Shown in pieces: positions 52,437 through 61,055 of a DNA stretch of 64,000 nucleotides; the stretch's first letter is position 1; each line of letters starts with the position of its first letter. The DNA comes from Chitinimonas arctica (lineage in GTDB: Bacteria; Pseudomonadota; Gammaproteobacteria; Burkholderiales; Chitinimonadaceae): assembly GCF_007431345.1 (NCBI RefSeq), contig NZ_CP041730.1, forward strand, positions 5,208,001 through 5,272,000, read 5' to 3'. The notes under the pieces are model-generated. The model worked only from the letters and a program-made list of their open reading frames with translations. It made no database searches and was not told where the DNA came from. Both the position numbers and the translations under genes were made by a program.

Positions 52437-53465
52437 ATGCGTAATGAAACCCGCGTCCTGTTCGACGCCTATCTCGATGCCGTCGCACAACTGAACGGCG
52501 TCAGCAGCGCCACCCGCAAATTTGCGGTCGCGCCCACGGTCCAGCAGAAGCTGGAAAGCAAAATGCAGGAATCCAGCGAATTCCTGTCCCGCATCAATAT
52601 CGTCGGCGTGCGCGAGCTGGAAGAGGAAAAGCTCGGGCTGGGCATCAGCGGCCCGATTGCCAGCCGAACCGATACCGCCAGCAAGGATCGCCAGACCACC
52701 GACGCCAGCACCCTGGATGCGCAGCGCTACCGCTGCGAAAAGACCAATAGCGACACCCATCTGCGCTATGGCAAGCTGGATCAATGGGCCAAGTTCCCGG
52801 ACTTCCAAACCCGGCTGCGCGACGCCATCGTCCGGCGCCAGGCATTGGACCGCATCACGATCGGCTTTAACGGTACCCGCGTCGCGGCCGATACCGACCG
52901 GGTCGCCAATCCACTGCTGCAAGACGTGAACAAGGGCTGGCTGCAGCAATTCCGCGAGTTCGCCAACGGTTCGCATGCCCTGACCGAAGTCAAAGCCGGT
53001 ACCAAGGCCATCAAGATCGGCGACGCGGTCGTGCAGGCTGACGGCTACAAGAATCTCGACGCCCTGGTGTTCGATCTGGTGTCGAACCTGATCGACCCAT
53101 GGCACCAAGAGAACCCCGACCTACTGGTGATTTGCGGCCGCAACTTGCTGCATGACAAGTATTTCCCACTGGTGAACAGCAAGCAGCCGCCGACCGAACA
53201 GGCCGCCGCCGATTTAATCATTAGCCAGAAACGCATCGGCAATCTGCCGGCCGTGCGAGTGCCTTACTTTCCGCCAAATGCCTTGCTGGTGACCACTTAC
53301 GAAAACCTGTCCATCTACTGGCAGGAAGGCAGCCGCCGCCGCACCGTGGTGGACAACGCCAAGCGCGACCAAGTGGAAAACTACGAATCCAGCAATGACG
53401 CCTACGTGGTGGAAGATTTCGGCGCGGGCGCCTTCGCCGAAAACATCCAGCTGGTGGCCGCATGA
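52437..53465 (+). CDS. N: Major capsid protein (P2 GpN family)
   Basis: A 342-residue HK97-fold major head protein. Family signatures include MRNETRVLFDAYLDAVAQLNGV at the start, FLSRINIVGVRELEEEKLGLGI, QALDRITIGFNGTRVAADTD and YENLSIYWQEGSRRRTVVDN near the end. Length is that of P2 GpN (357 before cleavage). It overlaps the M start by four bases. Confidence 0.95.
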   Translation: MRNETRVLFDAYLDAVAQLNGVSSATRKFAVAPTVQQKLESKMQESSEFLSRINIVGVRELEEEKLGLGISGPIASRTDTASKDRQTTDASTLDAQRYRCEKTNSDTHLRYGKLDQWAKFPDFQTRLRDAIVRRQALDRITIGFNGTRVAADTDRVANPLLQDVNKGWLQQFREFANGSHALTEVKAGTKAIKIGDAVVQADGYKNLDALVFDLVSNLIDPWHQENPDLLVICGRNLLHDKYFPLVNSKQPPTEQAAADLIISQKRIGNLPAVRVPYFPPNALLVTTYENLSIYWQEGSRRRTVVDNAKRDQVENYESSNDAYVVEDFGAGAFAENIQLVAA

Positions 53466-54160
53466 CGACTAGCCCCGCCCGCGCCCATGCCCTGAGGATG
53501 GCGGCGCAAGCCTTGGCCGCGCCCGACGCGACCATGGCGAACGCCACAGGCTACGAACTCATGCTGGCGAAGTTGCACGAAGATCGCCGCCGCCTGAAGC
53601 AGATAGAAAGCCTGGCCCGAAAAATCGAGGTCAAGCGCAACCTGCTGCCCGAATACATCCCCTGGGTGGAAGGCGCTTTGCAGGGTAACGGCGCACAGGA
53701 CGTTGTTTTGATGACGGTCATGGTCTGGCGTATCGATGCCGGCGACTGGCGCGGCGCGCTGCAAATCGCTGAGTACGCCTTGCGCTATCAGCTGCTGCTA
53801 CCCGACCAGTTCGGCCGCAATCTGCCTTGCCTGCTGGCGGAGGAATTCGCCGACCAAGCGCTGCGCGGCGAGCCGGTCCCGCATGAAATCCTGATCGAAG
53901 CCGACCAGCTACTCATCGACCACGATATGCCGGACGAGGTCCGCGCCAAGCTGGCGAAAGCCATTGCCTACGCGCTGCTGGTCGAAGTGCCGAAGTCGGC
54001 CAGCGAGCTGGTGCCCATGTTGCGGGCGACCGCCCTGGAGCAGCTGCAAAGGGCGCTCAAGCTGCACGACAAGTGCGGTGTCAAAAAGGACATCGACAAG
54101 CTCGAACGCGAGCTAAGGAACTCAGCGCCGACCGGGGCAACGCCCCCGGACGGCAGCTAA
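53462..54160 (+). CDS. M: Terminase small subunit endonuclease (P2 GpM family)
   Basis: A 232-residue subunit that cuts at cos. The family pattern YELMLAKLHEDRRRLKQIES and KRNLLPEYIPWVEGAL is clear, and the C-terminus is basic and helical. ATG overlaps the N stop (ATGA). Confidence 0.93.
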   Translation: MTTSPARAHALRMAAQALAAPDATMANATGYELMLAKLHEDRRRLKQIESLARKIEVKRNLLPEYIPWVEGALQGNGAQDVVLMTVMVWRIDAGDWRGALQIAEYALRYQLLLPDQFGRNLPCLLAEEFADQALRGEPVPHEILIEADQLLIDHDMPDEVRAKLAKAIAYALLVEVPKSASELVPMLRATALEQLQRALKLHDKCGVKKDIDKLERELRNSAPTGATPPDGS

Positions 54161-54264
54161 ACCGGGCGTACCCCGCAACCTAGGCGGCACGGGGCAAGGC
54201 CAGGGCTTGCCCATCAGCCGACACCCCGTCCACCGCCTACCCTCTTCCCCTGTTCGGAGTGCCT

Positions 54265-54738
54265 ATGTCTTCCAGTTTCATCGCCATCGCGCCGGCCACC
54301 GAGTCGGGCGCGGATAGCGTGCGCAATGCCGCTTTCTTTCCAGCTGTCAGCCTGGCCGCCATCCGCGCCAGCCAGCGCCTGGATGGGACCGTCACGACCG
54401 AACGCTTGCGCGCTGCCACGGTGGAAGCCATGGCGAGCGTAAATGCCGAACTGGCGGTGTGGGCCGACGCCCACAAGGGGCTCGGCCGCTTGAATCTGGC
54501 CGAGGTACCGGCCGAGCTGATCGACGTGCAAAGCATCCACTTGCAGCGCTACCAGCGCGCCGTCGCCTGCCTGGCCCATGCCAATCTGGTCGAGCGCTAC
54601 CGCAACTACGACAGCAGCGGCAAAGGCGACCGCGATGCGGACGAACTGGAGCCCACCGCCGACGCCCTGCGCCGCGACGCCCGCTGGGCCATCCGGGATC
54701 TGTTGGGGCTCAGTCGTAGCACGGTGGAATTGATCTGA
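54265..54738 (+). CDS. L: Head completion protein (P2 GpL family)
   Basis: A 157-residue protein that closes the filled head. The conserved WADAHKGLGRLNLAEVPAEL and NLVERYRNYDSSGKGD segments match GpL. ATG 54265 has GGAG about six bases upstream; a GTG six bases earlier is less likely. It overlaps the X start by one base. Confidence 0.9.
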   Translation: MSSSFIAIAPATESGADSVRNAAFFPAVSLAAIRASQRLDGTVTTERLRAATVEAMASVNAELAVWADAHKGLGRLNLAEVPAELIDVQSIHLQRYQRAVACLAHANLVERYRNYDSSGKGDRDADELEPTADALRRDARWAIRDLLGLSRSTVELI

Positions 54739-54944
54739 TGCGGGTGCATGCCCAGCAGGGCGACACGGTGGATGCGCTCTGTCATCGCTACTACGGTCGC
54801 ACCGCTGGCGTGGTGGAGGCCGTCCTCAATCACAACCGCGGAGTGGCCGATTTCGGGCCGACCCTGCCGCACGGTACCGCCGTCGAACTGCCCGAACTGA
54901 CCGCGCCGCCCCCTTCCACACCCTTAATTCAACTTTGGGATTAA
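54738..54944 (+). CDS. X: Tail protein X (P2 GpX family)
   Basis: A 68-residue LysM-like protein: GDTVDALCHRYYGRTAGVVE then LPHGTAVELPEL. GpX is needed for tail assembly. Coupled to L by a TGATG overlap. Confidence 0.92.
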   Translation: MRVHAQQGDTVDALCHRYYGRTAGVVEAVLNHNRGVADFGPTLPHGTAVELPELTAPPPSTPLIQLWD

Positions 54945-54946
54945 CC

Positions 54947-55336
54947 ATGGCCGAACCCGTCACCGCCGCCACCAGTAGTTACGCCGGCACCAGTCTGTTT
55001 GCCGTCAGCCTGATAAGTCTGTTTCCAGGGCTACAGGCGGAAATCGTCCTGGGCGCCTTTGCCGGCGCGATCGTGTTTGTACTCAGTTCGACCGAGCTGA
55101 AGCTTGCCCGCAAGCTGGGCTTCTTCCTCGTCGCCTTCTGCGCCGGCTGCATCGGTGCGCGGATGGCGACCAGTCTGATTGCCTTCGCCCTGCCGGCCAG
55201 CATCACCGCCAGCCCTGGTGTCGGTGCGCTGCTGCTGTCCGCCGTGGCGGTCAAGCTGCTGCTGTGGCTGATCGGCCAGGCCGATAAGCCGCTGGCCCTG
55301 CTGTCCGCCATCCAAAAGCGCGGGGCAGAAAAATGA
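54947..55336 (+). CDS. Phage holin-like membrane protein
   Basis: A 129-residue protein with three to four hydrophobic segments (about 18-40, 58-80, 95-112) and a short basic tail. The opening AEPVTAATSSYAG is typical of holins in P2-like phages of Betaproteobacteria. ATG 54947 starts two bases after the X stop. It probably sets lysis timing together with the next gene. Confidence 0.75.
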   Translation: MAEPVTAATSSYAGTSLFAVSLISLFPGLQAEIVLGAFAGAIVFVLSSTELKLARKLGFFLVAFCAGCIGARMATSLIAFALPASITASPGVGALLLSAVAVKLLLWLIGQADKPLALLSAIQKRGAEK

Positions 55337-55647
55337 ATCGCCTGGTCCTGCTGAATGCGCTGGTCTGCGCGCTGATGGCCTGCCGTTTGCTCGTCTTCCA
55401 ACGCGGGTCCGCCACCCACCACCCCCGCGCCGCCTGGCTGGCCTACGTCCTCGCCGTCGCGGCCGCTTCGGTACCCATTCGCTTGCTTTGTGGACAACCG
55501 GTACCGGTCGATGGCGCGAGCTTGGCGCTACACACGGTGCTGGCCGCCGCCCTATTCGCCACGCGTGGCAATCTCGCCCAGCTGTTCCGCACCGATGCGG
55601 CACGCCCCGAACATCCCCTATCCCGTTTGCTGAGGAAGACACCATGA
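55333..55647 (+). CDS. Second holin-like protein (phage 3TM holin family)
   Basis: A 104-residue protein with three hydrophobic segments and the pattern RGSATHHPRAAWLAYVLAVA typical of the three-helix phage holins beside endolysin genes. It overlaps both neighbours by four bases. Holin or antiholin function is inferred. Confidence 0.78.
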   Translation: MNRLVLLNALVCALMACRLLVFQRGSATHHPRAAWLAYVLAVAAASVPIRLLCGQPVPVDGASLALHTVLAAALFATRGNLAQLFRTDAARPEHPLSRLLRKTP

Positions 55648-56453
55648 AAACCACAACCCTAACCCACGGCGACACCGGCCTGGATGTGGTGGAGCTGCAA
55701 GAACTACTGAACCGCGCCGGCATCCCGGTTGCCACCGATGGCTGGTTCGGCGAACGAACCGCCGAAGCGGTGCGCCAGGCGCAACGCCGCTTCGGCCTGG
55801 TCGTCGATGGCCTGGCCGGCCGCAAAACCTTGACCGCCCTGCGTACCGGCATCGACGACCCACGCCACCTGCGTGAGGCCGATTTGATCGCCGCCGCCGA
55901 ACGGCTCGGCGTACCGTTGGCCAGTATCAAGGCGATCAACCAAGTGGAAAGCAACGGGACCGGCTTCCTACCCGATGGGCGGCCCGTGCTGCTGTTGGAA
56001 CGGCATGTCCTCTATCGCCAGCTGAAGGCAGCCGGCCACGATGCCGATGCCCTGGCGCTGCGCTATCCGCAATTGGTCGGCACCCAGCGTGGCGGCTATG
56101 CCGGCGGCACCACCGAGTGGCACCGTTACCAGAATGCCCGCCATATCGATGCGGCCTGCGCCATTGAGGCGTGTAGCTGGGGGCTATTCCAGATTATGGG
56201 CTTTCATTGGCAGGGGCTGGGCTATGCCTCCGCGCAAGCTTTCGCCGACGCCATGGTGACCAGCGAAGCTCAGCAGCTGGCCGCCTTCGTCGGTTTTATC
56301 GAAGCGGAGCCGGCCTTGCATAAGGCGCTGAAGGCCAAGAAATGGGCCGAGTTCGCCCGGCTCTACAACGGCCCCAGCTACCGCGAAAACGATTACGACC
56401 TGAAGTTGGCGCGGGCCTTCGAGCGCTTCGACACGGCAGCGGTGCCGGCATGA
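55644..56453 (+). CDS. Endolysin: peptidoglycan-binding plus N-acetylmuramidase domain
   Basis: A 269-residue lysin. Residues 5-68 are a peptidoglycan-binding domain (LTHGDTGLDVVELQELLNRA). Residues 80-262 are an N-acetylmuramidase (DUF3380-type) domain with catalytic Glu102 in INQVESNGTGF and IEACSWGLFQIMGFHW. No signal peptide, so it depends on the holin. It takes the place of P2 GpK. GAGG precedes ATG 55644. Confidence 0.92.
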   Translation: MKTTTLTHGDTGLDVVELQELLNRAGIPVATDGWFGERTAEAVRQAQRRFGLVVDGLAGRKTLTALRTGIDDPRHLREADLIAAAERLGVPLASIKAINQVESNGTGFLPDGRPVLLLERHVLYRQLKAAGHDADALALRYPQLVGTQRGGYAGGTTEWHRYQNARHIDAACAIEACSWGLFQIMGFHWQGLGYASAQAFADAMVTSEAQQLAAFVGFIEAEPALHKALKAKKWAEFARLYNGPSYRENDYDLKLARAFERFDTAAVPA

Positions 56454-56908
56454 TCCGGCTATTGTCGTTCGCCCTGGTCGCCAGCGTGCTGGGCAACCTG
56501 GGCCAGCTATGGCACACCCAAGTGCAGGCCGGCCAGGTGCAAATCGACCTGGCCGCCCTGGAGCAAGCCGCGACCGATGCCGCACTGGCGCAGCGCACCG
56601 CCCAGCTGCAAAACCTGGCCGAACTGAAGCGCCGCCACGATGCCCTGCAGGCAGAAGCCCGCGATACCGTCGCCACCCTACATGCGCGTCTCCAACAACG
56701 GCAGCGCGCCTATCAAAGACTCGAAGATGAAAACCAATCCCTACGTGCTTGGGGCGATATGCGTCTGCCTGCTGAGCTTGTGCGGTTGCGCGAGCGCCCC
56801 GCCTTCGCCCATGCTGGCGCTTATCGTGACTGGCTGTCCGACCCTGAGCGCTTGCCGGCTACCGGCCAGCCAGCCGCAAACGAATCGGGATCTGTTGCGG
56901 GAAGTTGA
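56450..56908 (+). CDS. lysB: Rz-like spanin inner membrane subunit (LysB)
   Basis: A 152-residue protein with one N-terminal membrane helix (LLSFALVASVLGNLGQLW) and a long coiled coil (residues 30-95), the layout of Rz-type i-spanins. Translation couples to the endolysin by ATGA overlap. The Rz1 gene is nested in another frame of its 3' half. Confidence 0.85.
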   Translation: MIRLLSFALVASVLGNLGQLWHTQVQAGQVQIDLAALEQAATDAALAQRTAQLQNLAELKRRHDALQAEARDTVATLHARLQQRQRAYQRLEDENQSLRAWGDMRLPAELVRLRERPAFAHAGAYRDWLSDPERLPATGQPAANESGSVAGS

Positions 56909-57005
56909 AGCACTCGAACAAGCCTGGGCCGCGTGCGCCGCCCAAGTCGATTTAACCCTTGCTTGCCAGGCCGACGCCCATGCGCAAACCGCAATTGCTC
57001 CGTGA
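56727..57005 (+). CDS. lysC: Rz1-like spanin outer membrane lipoprotein (LysC), nested in Rz
   Basis: A 92-residue protein read in a different frame inside lysB. It has a lipoprotein signal with lipobox LLSLCGC followed by Ala, Pro and Ser residues, typical of Rz1. It extends past lysB and overlaps the start of R. The longer frame upstream is an artefact of lysB. Confidence 0.82.
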   Translation: MKTNPYVLGAICVCLLSLCGCASAPPSPMLALIVTGCPTLSACRLPASQPQTNRDLLREVEALEQAWAACAAQVDLTLACQADAHAQTAIAP

Positions 57006-57456
57006 CCATCTCGCCCGCTTCGTCCCCAGCCTGGCCGCCGACCCCGACAAGCTGCTGGTGTTCGTGGAAGGCGGCCGGATACGGGCGACCGGTGCGCGCT
57101 CGCTGTCCTTCGAGTATCAATATCGCTTGCGCTTGGTGTTGCTGGATTTCAACGGCAACGCCGATATGGTCATCGTGCCGATATTGGCCTGGCTCAAGGA
57201 CAACCAACCGGACCACTTGTTGAACTACGACAAGCAGGCCGATGGCTTCCAGTTCGAGGCCGAGCTACTGAACCACGATAGCAGCGACCTGGCCATTACC
57301 CTGGCGCTGACCGAGCGGGTGCTGGCGAGCGAGCAGCCTGGCGGGCTGGCGGTGCAGCCTGTCGGCGAGCCGCCCTTGAATCCGCATGGCGACGTGATGC
57401 ATTGGGAGCTATTTATCAAGGGCGCCAAGGTCGGCGAATGGGATGCGCAACCGTGA
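56980..57456 (+). CDS. R: Tail completion protein (P2 GpR family)
   Basis: A 158-residue protein of P2 GpR size. It begins RKPQLLRDHLARFVP, with the family strand RSLSFEYQYRLRLVLLDF and VPILAWLKDNQPDHL. ATG 56980 lies in the lysC tail. It overlaps S by four bases. Confidence 0.9.
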   Translation: MRKPQLLRDHLARFVPSLAADPDKLLVFVEGGRIRATGARSLSFEYQYRLRLVLLDFNGNADMVIVPILAWLKDNQPDHLLNYDKQADGFQFEAELLNHDSSDLAITLALTERVLASEQPGGLAVQPVGEPPLNPHGDVMHWELFIKGAKVGEWDAQP

Positions 57457-57920
57457 ACGATCTACATGCCCTTACCGATTGGTGCGACGCCTTGCTGGCG
57501 AAGCTAGAGCCCGCCCAGCGCCGACAGCTGGCGCGCCAGATTGCCCTGGAGCTGCGCCGGGCCAATGCCCAGCGTATCGCGCAGCAAGTCACGCCGGAGG
57601 GCGAAGTATTCGTGCCACGCAAGGCAGGTAAAAGCCGCGACCAGCGCGGTAAACTACGGCGGCCAATGTTCGCCAAGTTGCGGACGGCGCGCTTTCTGAA
57701 GGCGCAGGCCGCAGCCAATGCCGCGACGGTCGGATTCGCTGGACGGGTGGGGCGTATCGCTCGGGTTCACCAGTTTGGGTTGTATGGCCGTCTGAAGCCA
57801 GGTGGGCCGGAGTATCGGTATGCATCACGGCAGCTATTGGGAATCAATGAGCCCGACCTCGCCATACTCACGCTTCAAATCGAAAGGCACCTATCAGGCA
57901 AAGCAAAAATCACGCCTTAA
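57453..57920 (+). CDS. S: Tail completion/virion morphogenesis protein (P2 GpS family)
   Basis: A 155-residue protein (P2 GpS is 150). It has the conserved LARQIALELRRANAQRI, a basic central part and RVHQFGLYGRLKPGGPEYRY. GTG 57453 overlaps the R stop (GTGA) and is preferred to upstream starts. Confidence 0.88.
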   Translation: MNDLHALTDWCDALLAKLEPAQRRQLARQIALELRRANAQRIAQQVTPEGEVFVPRKAGKSRDQRGKLRRPMFAKLRTARFLKAQAAANAATVGFAGRVGRIARVHQFGLYGRLKPGGPEYRYASRQLLGINEPDLAILTLQIERHLSGKAKITP

Positions 57921-57967
57921 AAGCAGTAGTAACTTAAGGAAGTTTTCGGGACTTAAGATATTGAAGA

Positions 57968-58615
57968 CTATTGCTTATCAATTTCAAAACCGAGCTCTCG
58001 GCGTGCTTCGCTTTTTATCACCCCGCAAACTCTCTCGGCCTCGTCCTTCAGGCCCCACCAAATCTCACCCGGATTCGGTGAATAATGATCGTAATTAGCG
58101 AACGCCACCTGTAAATCGGTGGTCGCTTTTTCTGCCTCTAGCGATATAAACACGCCAATAATGCCTTTTATTTCGCTTAAGGAATTGACAGCATTTGCCA
58201 ACTTAATCACATGAGATCTATATATTTCTGGGCGCTCGACATTTCTTTTCAACTCTATTTCTTGAGCACAGCACCCTGCATTGGAAACAATGGCCGCTAA
58301 ATTATTTAGCATGACCGTGTAATATTGCTGCTTAAATTGCCAACGCTGTTGAGCCACCCACCCGTTGCGGGCAAGTTCGCTTTTAACAGATTCGGTAGCT
58401 TCAGCCATTTGTTTCTGCTGATCCAAGAGCATCTTAAAATCTGCATGCGTTGCATAATTCTTTCCACGCTCACTAAAATACGCTGCAATCACTAAACCAA
58501 AGCAAATGCACACAAAATTAATAACGCCAAGTAACAAATATTCCTCCCATGACAGAGCTGCCGCCCCTTTAATCACCGCCTCAAGCGTTTTAATGTCAAG
58601 CTCACCAACCGTCAT
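57968..58615 (-). CDS. Membrane-anchored coiled-coil protein, unknown (prophage cargo)
   Basis: A 215-residue protein with one membrane helix (LLLGVINFVCICFGLVIAAY, residues 27-46) and a Gln/Glu/Lys coiled coil at about 50-100. A cytosolic domain with Cys-Cys (NAGCCAQEIELK) and Trp-rich PGEIWWGLKDEAER follows. AAAGG precedes ATG 58615. AT-richer and antisense to the late operon, it follows the Rap1a-like gene by 22 bases. This genome position is a common place for cargo genes; a role in exclusion or immunity is only a guess. Confidence 0.65.
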   Translation of the reverse strand: MTVGELDIKTLEAVIKGAAALSWEEYLLLGVINFVCICFGLVIAAYFSERGKNYATHADFKMLLDQQKQMAEATESVKSELARNGWVAQQRWQFKQQYYTVMLNNLAAIVSNAGCCAQEIELKRNVERPEIYRSHVIKLANAVNSLSEIKGIIGVFISLEAEKATTDLQVAFANYDHYSPNPGEIWWGLKDEAERVCGVIKSEARRELGFEIDKQ

Positions 58616-58637
58616 TTTTACACCTTTCTATTGCGTG

Positions 58638-59039
58638 TCATTCTTTGGGATTTAGTTCACAAGGGAAGGAATCCACAAGAGCGTACCGAACAATAAAAAT
58701 CGCTTCCTTGTGCCGGATTTCCGGATTATCCTTTAGCAGTTTTACAACAATGTCTTTAATTTGCTCCATGGTCACGTCACCCCCAAAACAAAAGTGCGAT
58801 ATTAAGTAGTCTCGCGGCTTTGACACTTTAAATTCTTTCGCCGCCCGCAGTTCTACTGCCATGGTGAATAACTCAGCATCGACGACACCTAGAATATAAC
58901 TAGTCGCCATCAATCTTTCCCAATCTTCAGTCGAGTTAAGCTGCCTATAAAGGTCATTGCCTGTCTGCTCTGCTTTAACCACACACAACACAGCAGCCAG
59001 AAAAAAATAAACAACCCATTTCTTCCAAGGTGCAGTCAT
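58638..59039 (-). CDS. Rap1a-like secreted protein (prophage cargo)
   Basis: A 133-residue exported protein (signal peptide to about residue 24, VVKA). The mature part matches the Rap1a/Tai layout: SYILGVVDAELFT, FCFGGDVTMEQIKDIVVKLL, a RHKEAIFIVRYAL helix and final FPCE, with two cysteines that could pair. Rap1a/Tai proteins are periplasmic immunity proteins in other systems. GGAGG lies eight bases before ATG 59039. It is the first gene of a two-gene antisense unit with the membrane coiled-coil protein. Confidence 0.7.
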   Translation of the reverse strand: MTAPWKKWVVYFFLAAVLCVVKAEQTGNDLYRQLNSTEDWERLMATSYILGVVDAELFTMAVELRAAKEFKVSKPRDYLISHFCFGGDVTMEQIKDIVVKLLKDNPEIRHKEAIFIVRYALVDSFPCELNPKE

Positions 59040-59198
59040 AACTTCACCTCCATATAGAAAACCATATTGCAGCATAGACCATATGAAAGGTGGTCTGGAT
59101 TGCGGTGCAAGATTAATAATGATAACCCCCACATGTCGCCAAACCCGGTACAACGTCTATAGCATGACCCGCGCCCCAGCGCCCGGCATCCTTGGTGC

Positions 59199-59810
59199 AT
59201 GGATACCGCCCCCGATCTCAATCGCCGTTTAGAAAGCCTCCTGCGTTTCGGCACCATCGCCGAAATCGATCACGACCGCGCCCTCTGCCGTGTGCAAACC
59301 GGCAAGCTGCTCACCGACTGGCTACCGTGGCTCAGCCCGCGCGCCGGGCAAACCCGTCAATGGAACCCGCCCACCAAGGGCGAGCAAGTGATGTTGCTTT
59401 CCCCGAGCGGCGATCCGGCCACCGGGGCCGTGCTGCCTGGCTTGTTTTCCGATACGCACAAAGCCCCCAGCAAACAACCCTCGCTACACGTCACCGCCTA
59501 CCCGGATGGCGCCCGCATCAGCTACGACCACGCGCTGGGCGTGCTGGCCGCAACGGGTATCCAGTCCGCCCTGATCGAGGCCAGCGGCACGATTACCCTG
59601 GATGCGCCGAACACGGTCATAAAGGGCAACCTGCTGGTGGAGAAATCGCTGACCTACCTGGGCGGCATGGCTGGCTACGGCACGGCGACGGGTGCCGGCG
59701 GTGCGGTTGCGCGCATTCATGGCGATATCGCCATCGAAGGCAATCTATCCGCCACCGGTACCGTGATGGATGGCGGCGGCAACTCTAACCACCACTCGCA
59801 CCATGACTGA
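59199..59810 (+). CDS. V: Baseplate spike protein (P2 GpV family)
   Basis: A 203-residue protein forming the central tail spike. An OB-fold region at about 15-100 (IAEIDHDRALCRVQTGKLLT, GEQVMLLSPSGDPATG) precedes a beta-helix tip. The end carries the iron-binding HxH pattern in NSNHHSHHD, as at the P2 spike tip. It overlaps W by eight bases. Confidence 0.93.
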   Translation: MDTAPDLNRRLESLLRFGTIAEIDHDRALCRVQTGKLLTDWLPWLSPRAGQTRQWNPPTKGEQVMLLSPSGDPATGAVLPGLFSDTHKAPSKQPSLHVTAYPDGARISYDHALGVLAATGIQSALIEASGTITLDAPNTVIKGNLLVEKSLTYLGGMAGYGTATGAGGAVARIHGDIAIEGNLSATGTVMDGGGNSNHHSHHD

Positions 59811-60174
59811 GGCCGGCATGCACGGGATGAACGCGCGGACCGGCAAGGCCCTGGGCGACCTGGCCCATATCGAACAATCGGTGGCCGATATCCTGCTGAC
59901 GCCCATCGGCAGCCGGGTGATGCGGCGCGATTACGGGTCGCTACTGCCCGAGCTGATCGACTACCCGGCCACGCCGTCCTACCAGCAGAAGCTTATCGCC
60001 GCGACCGCGATGGCAATCTTGCGCTGGGAGCCGCGCATTCGTCCGTCGCGTGTCATGGTGCATACGGGTGGCCTGGACGGCCGGACCAGCATCGAGCTGC
60101 AAGCCACCCGACAAGACGGCGTGTTTCGCGGCCAGGCCGTGGCCCTGTCGGTTTCGCTGCGAGGTGGCGCATGA
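59803..60174 (+). CDS. W: Baseplate protein W (P2 GpW family, gp25-like)
   Basis: A 123-residue lysozyme-like baseplate wedge protein. The diagnostic segment DLAHIEQSVADILLTPIGSR and RRDYGSLLPELIDYP is present. ATG 59803 overlaps V; the longer frame is an artefact. ATGA overlap with J. Confidence 0.94.
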   Translation: MTEAGMHGMNARTGKALGDLAHIEQSVADILLTPIGSRVMRRDYGSLLPELIDYPATPSYQQKLIAATAMAILRWEPRIRPSRVMVHTGGLDGRTSIELQATRQDGVFRGQAVALSVSLRGGA

Positions 60175-61055
60175 TCGACTTCGCCCGCCTGCCACCGCCC
60201 AAGGTCGTCGAAACCCTGGACTTTGAAGCGATCTATGCCGCCAAGCTGGCGCGCTTCCAGCAGCTCTACCCCACCTTTTCCGCCGCACTGGAATCCGAGC
60301 CCGTGGTGAAGCTGCTAGAGCTGGCTGCTTACGACGAAATGACCCTGCGCGCCCGCATCAACGACGCCGCCCGCGCCGTGCTGCTGCCCTATGCCCAAGG
60401 CAGCGATCTGGAACAGTTGGCCGCGCTCCTGGGCGTGTCGCGGCTGGTACTCGATGCCGGCAACCCGCAAGCCGAGCCGCCGAGCCCGCCGCGCTACGAA
60501 GACGACGAGCGCCTACGCTTGCGCGCCCAGATGGCGCTGGAAGGCGAGACGGTAGCCGGTTCGCGCGATAGCTATGTGTTTCATGCGCTATCGGCGGACG
60601 CCCATGTGGCCGACGTGGCCGTAGACAGCCCCACGCCCGGTACCGTCCGCGTCACGGTGCTATCGGTCGAAGGCGACGGCACGCCCAGCCACGCGCTACT
60701 GGCGACCGTCTCGGCCTACCTGTCCGCCGACGAACGCCGGCCGCTTAGCGATACCGTACAAGTCCGGCCCGCCACCCTGAAGCCCTTCAGCGTGCGCACC
60801 GTCCTGCATCGCCGCCCCGGCCCCGATGGCGACCCCGCCGAAGCAGCGGCCCGCGCGGCACTGCAAACCTACCTGACCGACTGCCGCAAGATCGGCCGCG
60901 ACGTGCCACGCTCGGGCCTGTTCGCTGCCTTGCACGCCCCCGGTGTTGTGCGGGTCGAACTGGTGGAGCCGGCCGGCGATCTGCTGATGGGGGCGGGGGA
61001 AGTGGCGCATTGCGCGGGCATCACCCTGGAGGTCGTCAACAGTGACGAACGCTAG
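60171..61055 (+). CDS. J: Baseplate assembly protein J (P2 GpJ family)
   Basis: A 294-residue wedge protein with IDFARLPPPKVVETLDFEAI at the start, LELAAYDEMTLRARIN and PYAQGSDLEQLAALLGVSR. Overlaps both W and I. Confidence 0.94.
   Translation: MIDFARLPPPKVVETLDFEAIYAAKLARFQQLYPTFSAALESEPVVKLLELAAYDEMTLRARINDAARAVLLPYAQGSDLEQLAALLGVSRLVLDAGNPQAEPPSPPRYEDDERLRLRAQMALEGETVAGSRDSYVFHALSADAHVADVAVDSPTPGTVRVTVLSVEGDGTPSHALLATVSAYLSADERRPLSDTVQVRPATLKPFSVRTVLHRRPGPDGDPAEAAARAALQTYLTDCRKIGRDVPRSGLFAALHAPGVVRVELVEPAGDLLMGAGEVAHCAGITLEVVNSDER

Noticed and set aside
54161..54264. Separate small gene between M and L
   Set aside because: Only about 100 bases, no ribosome site or plausible protein.
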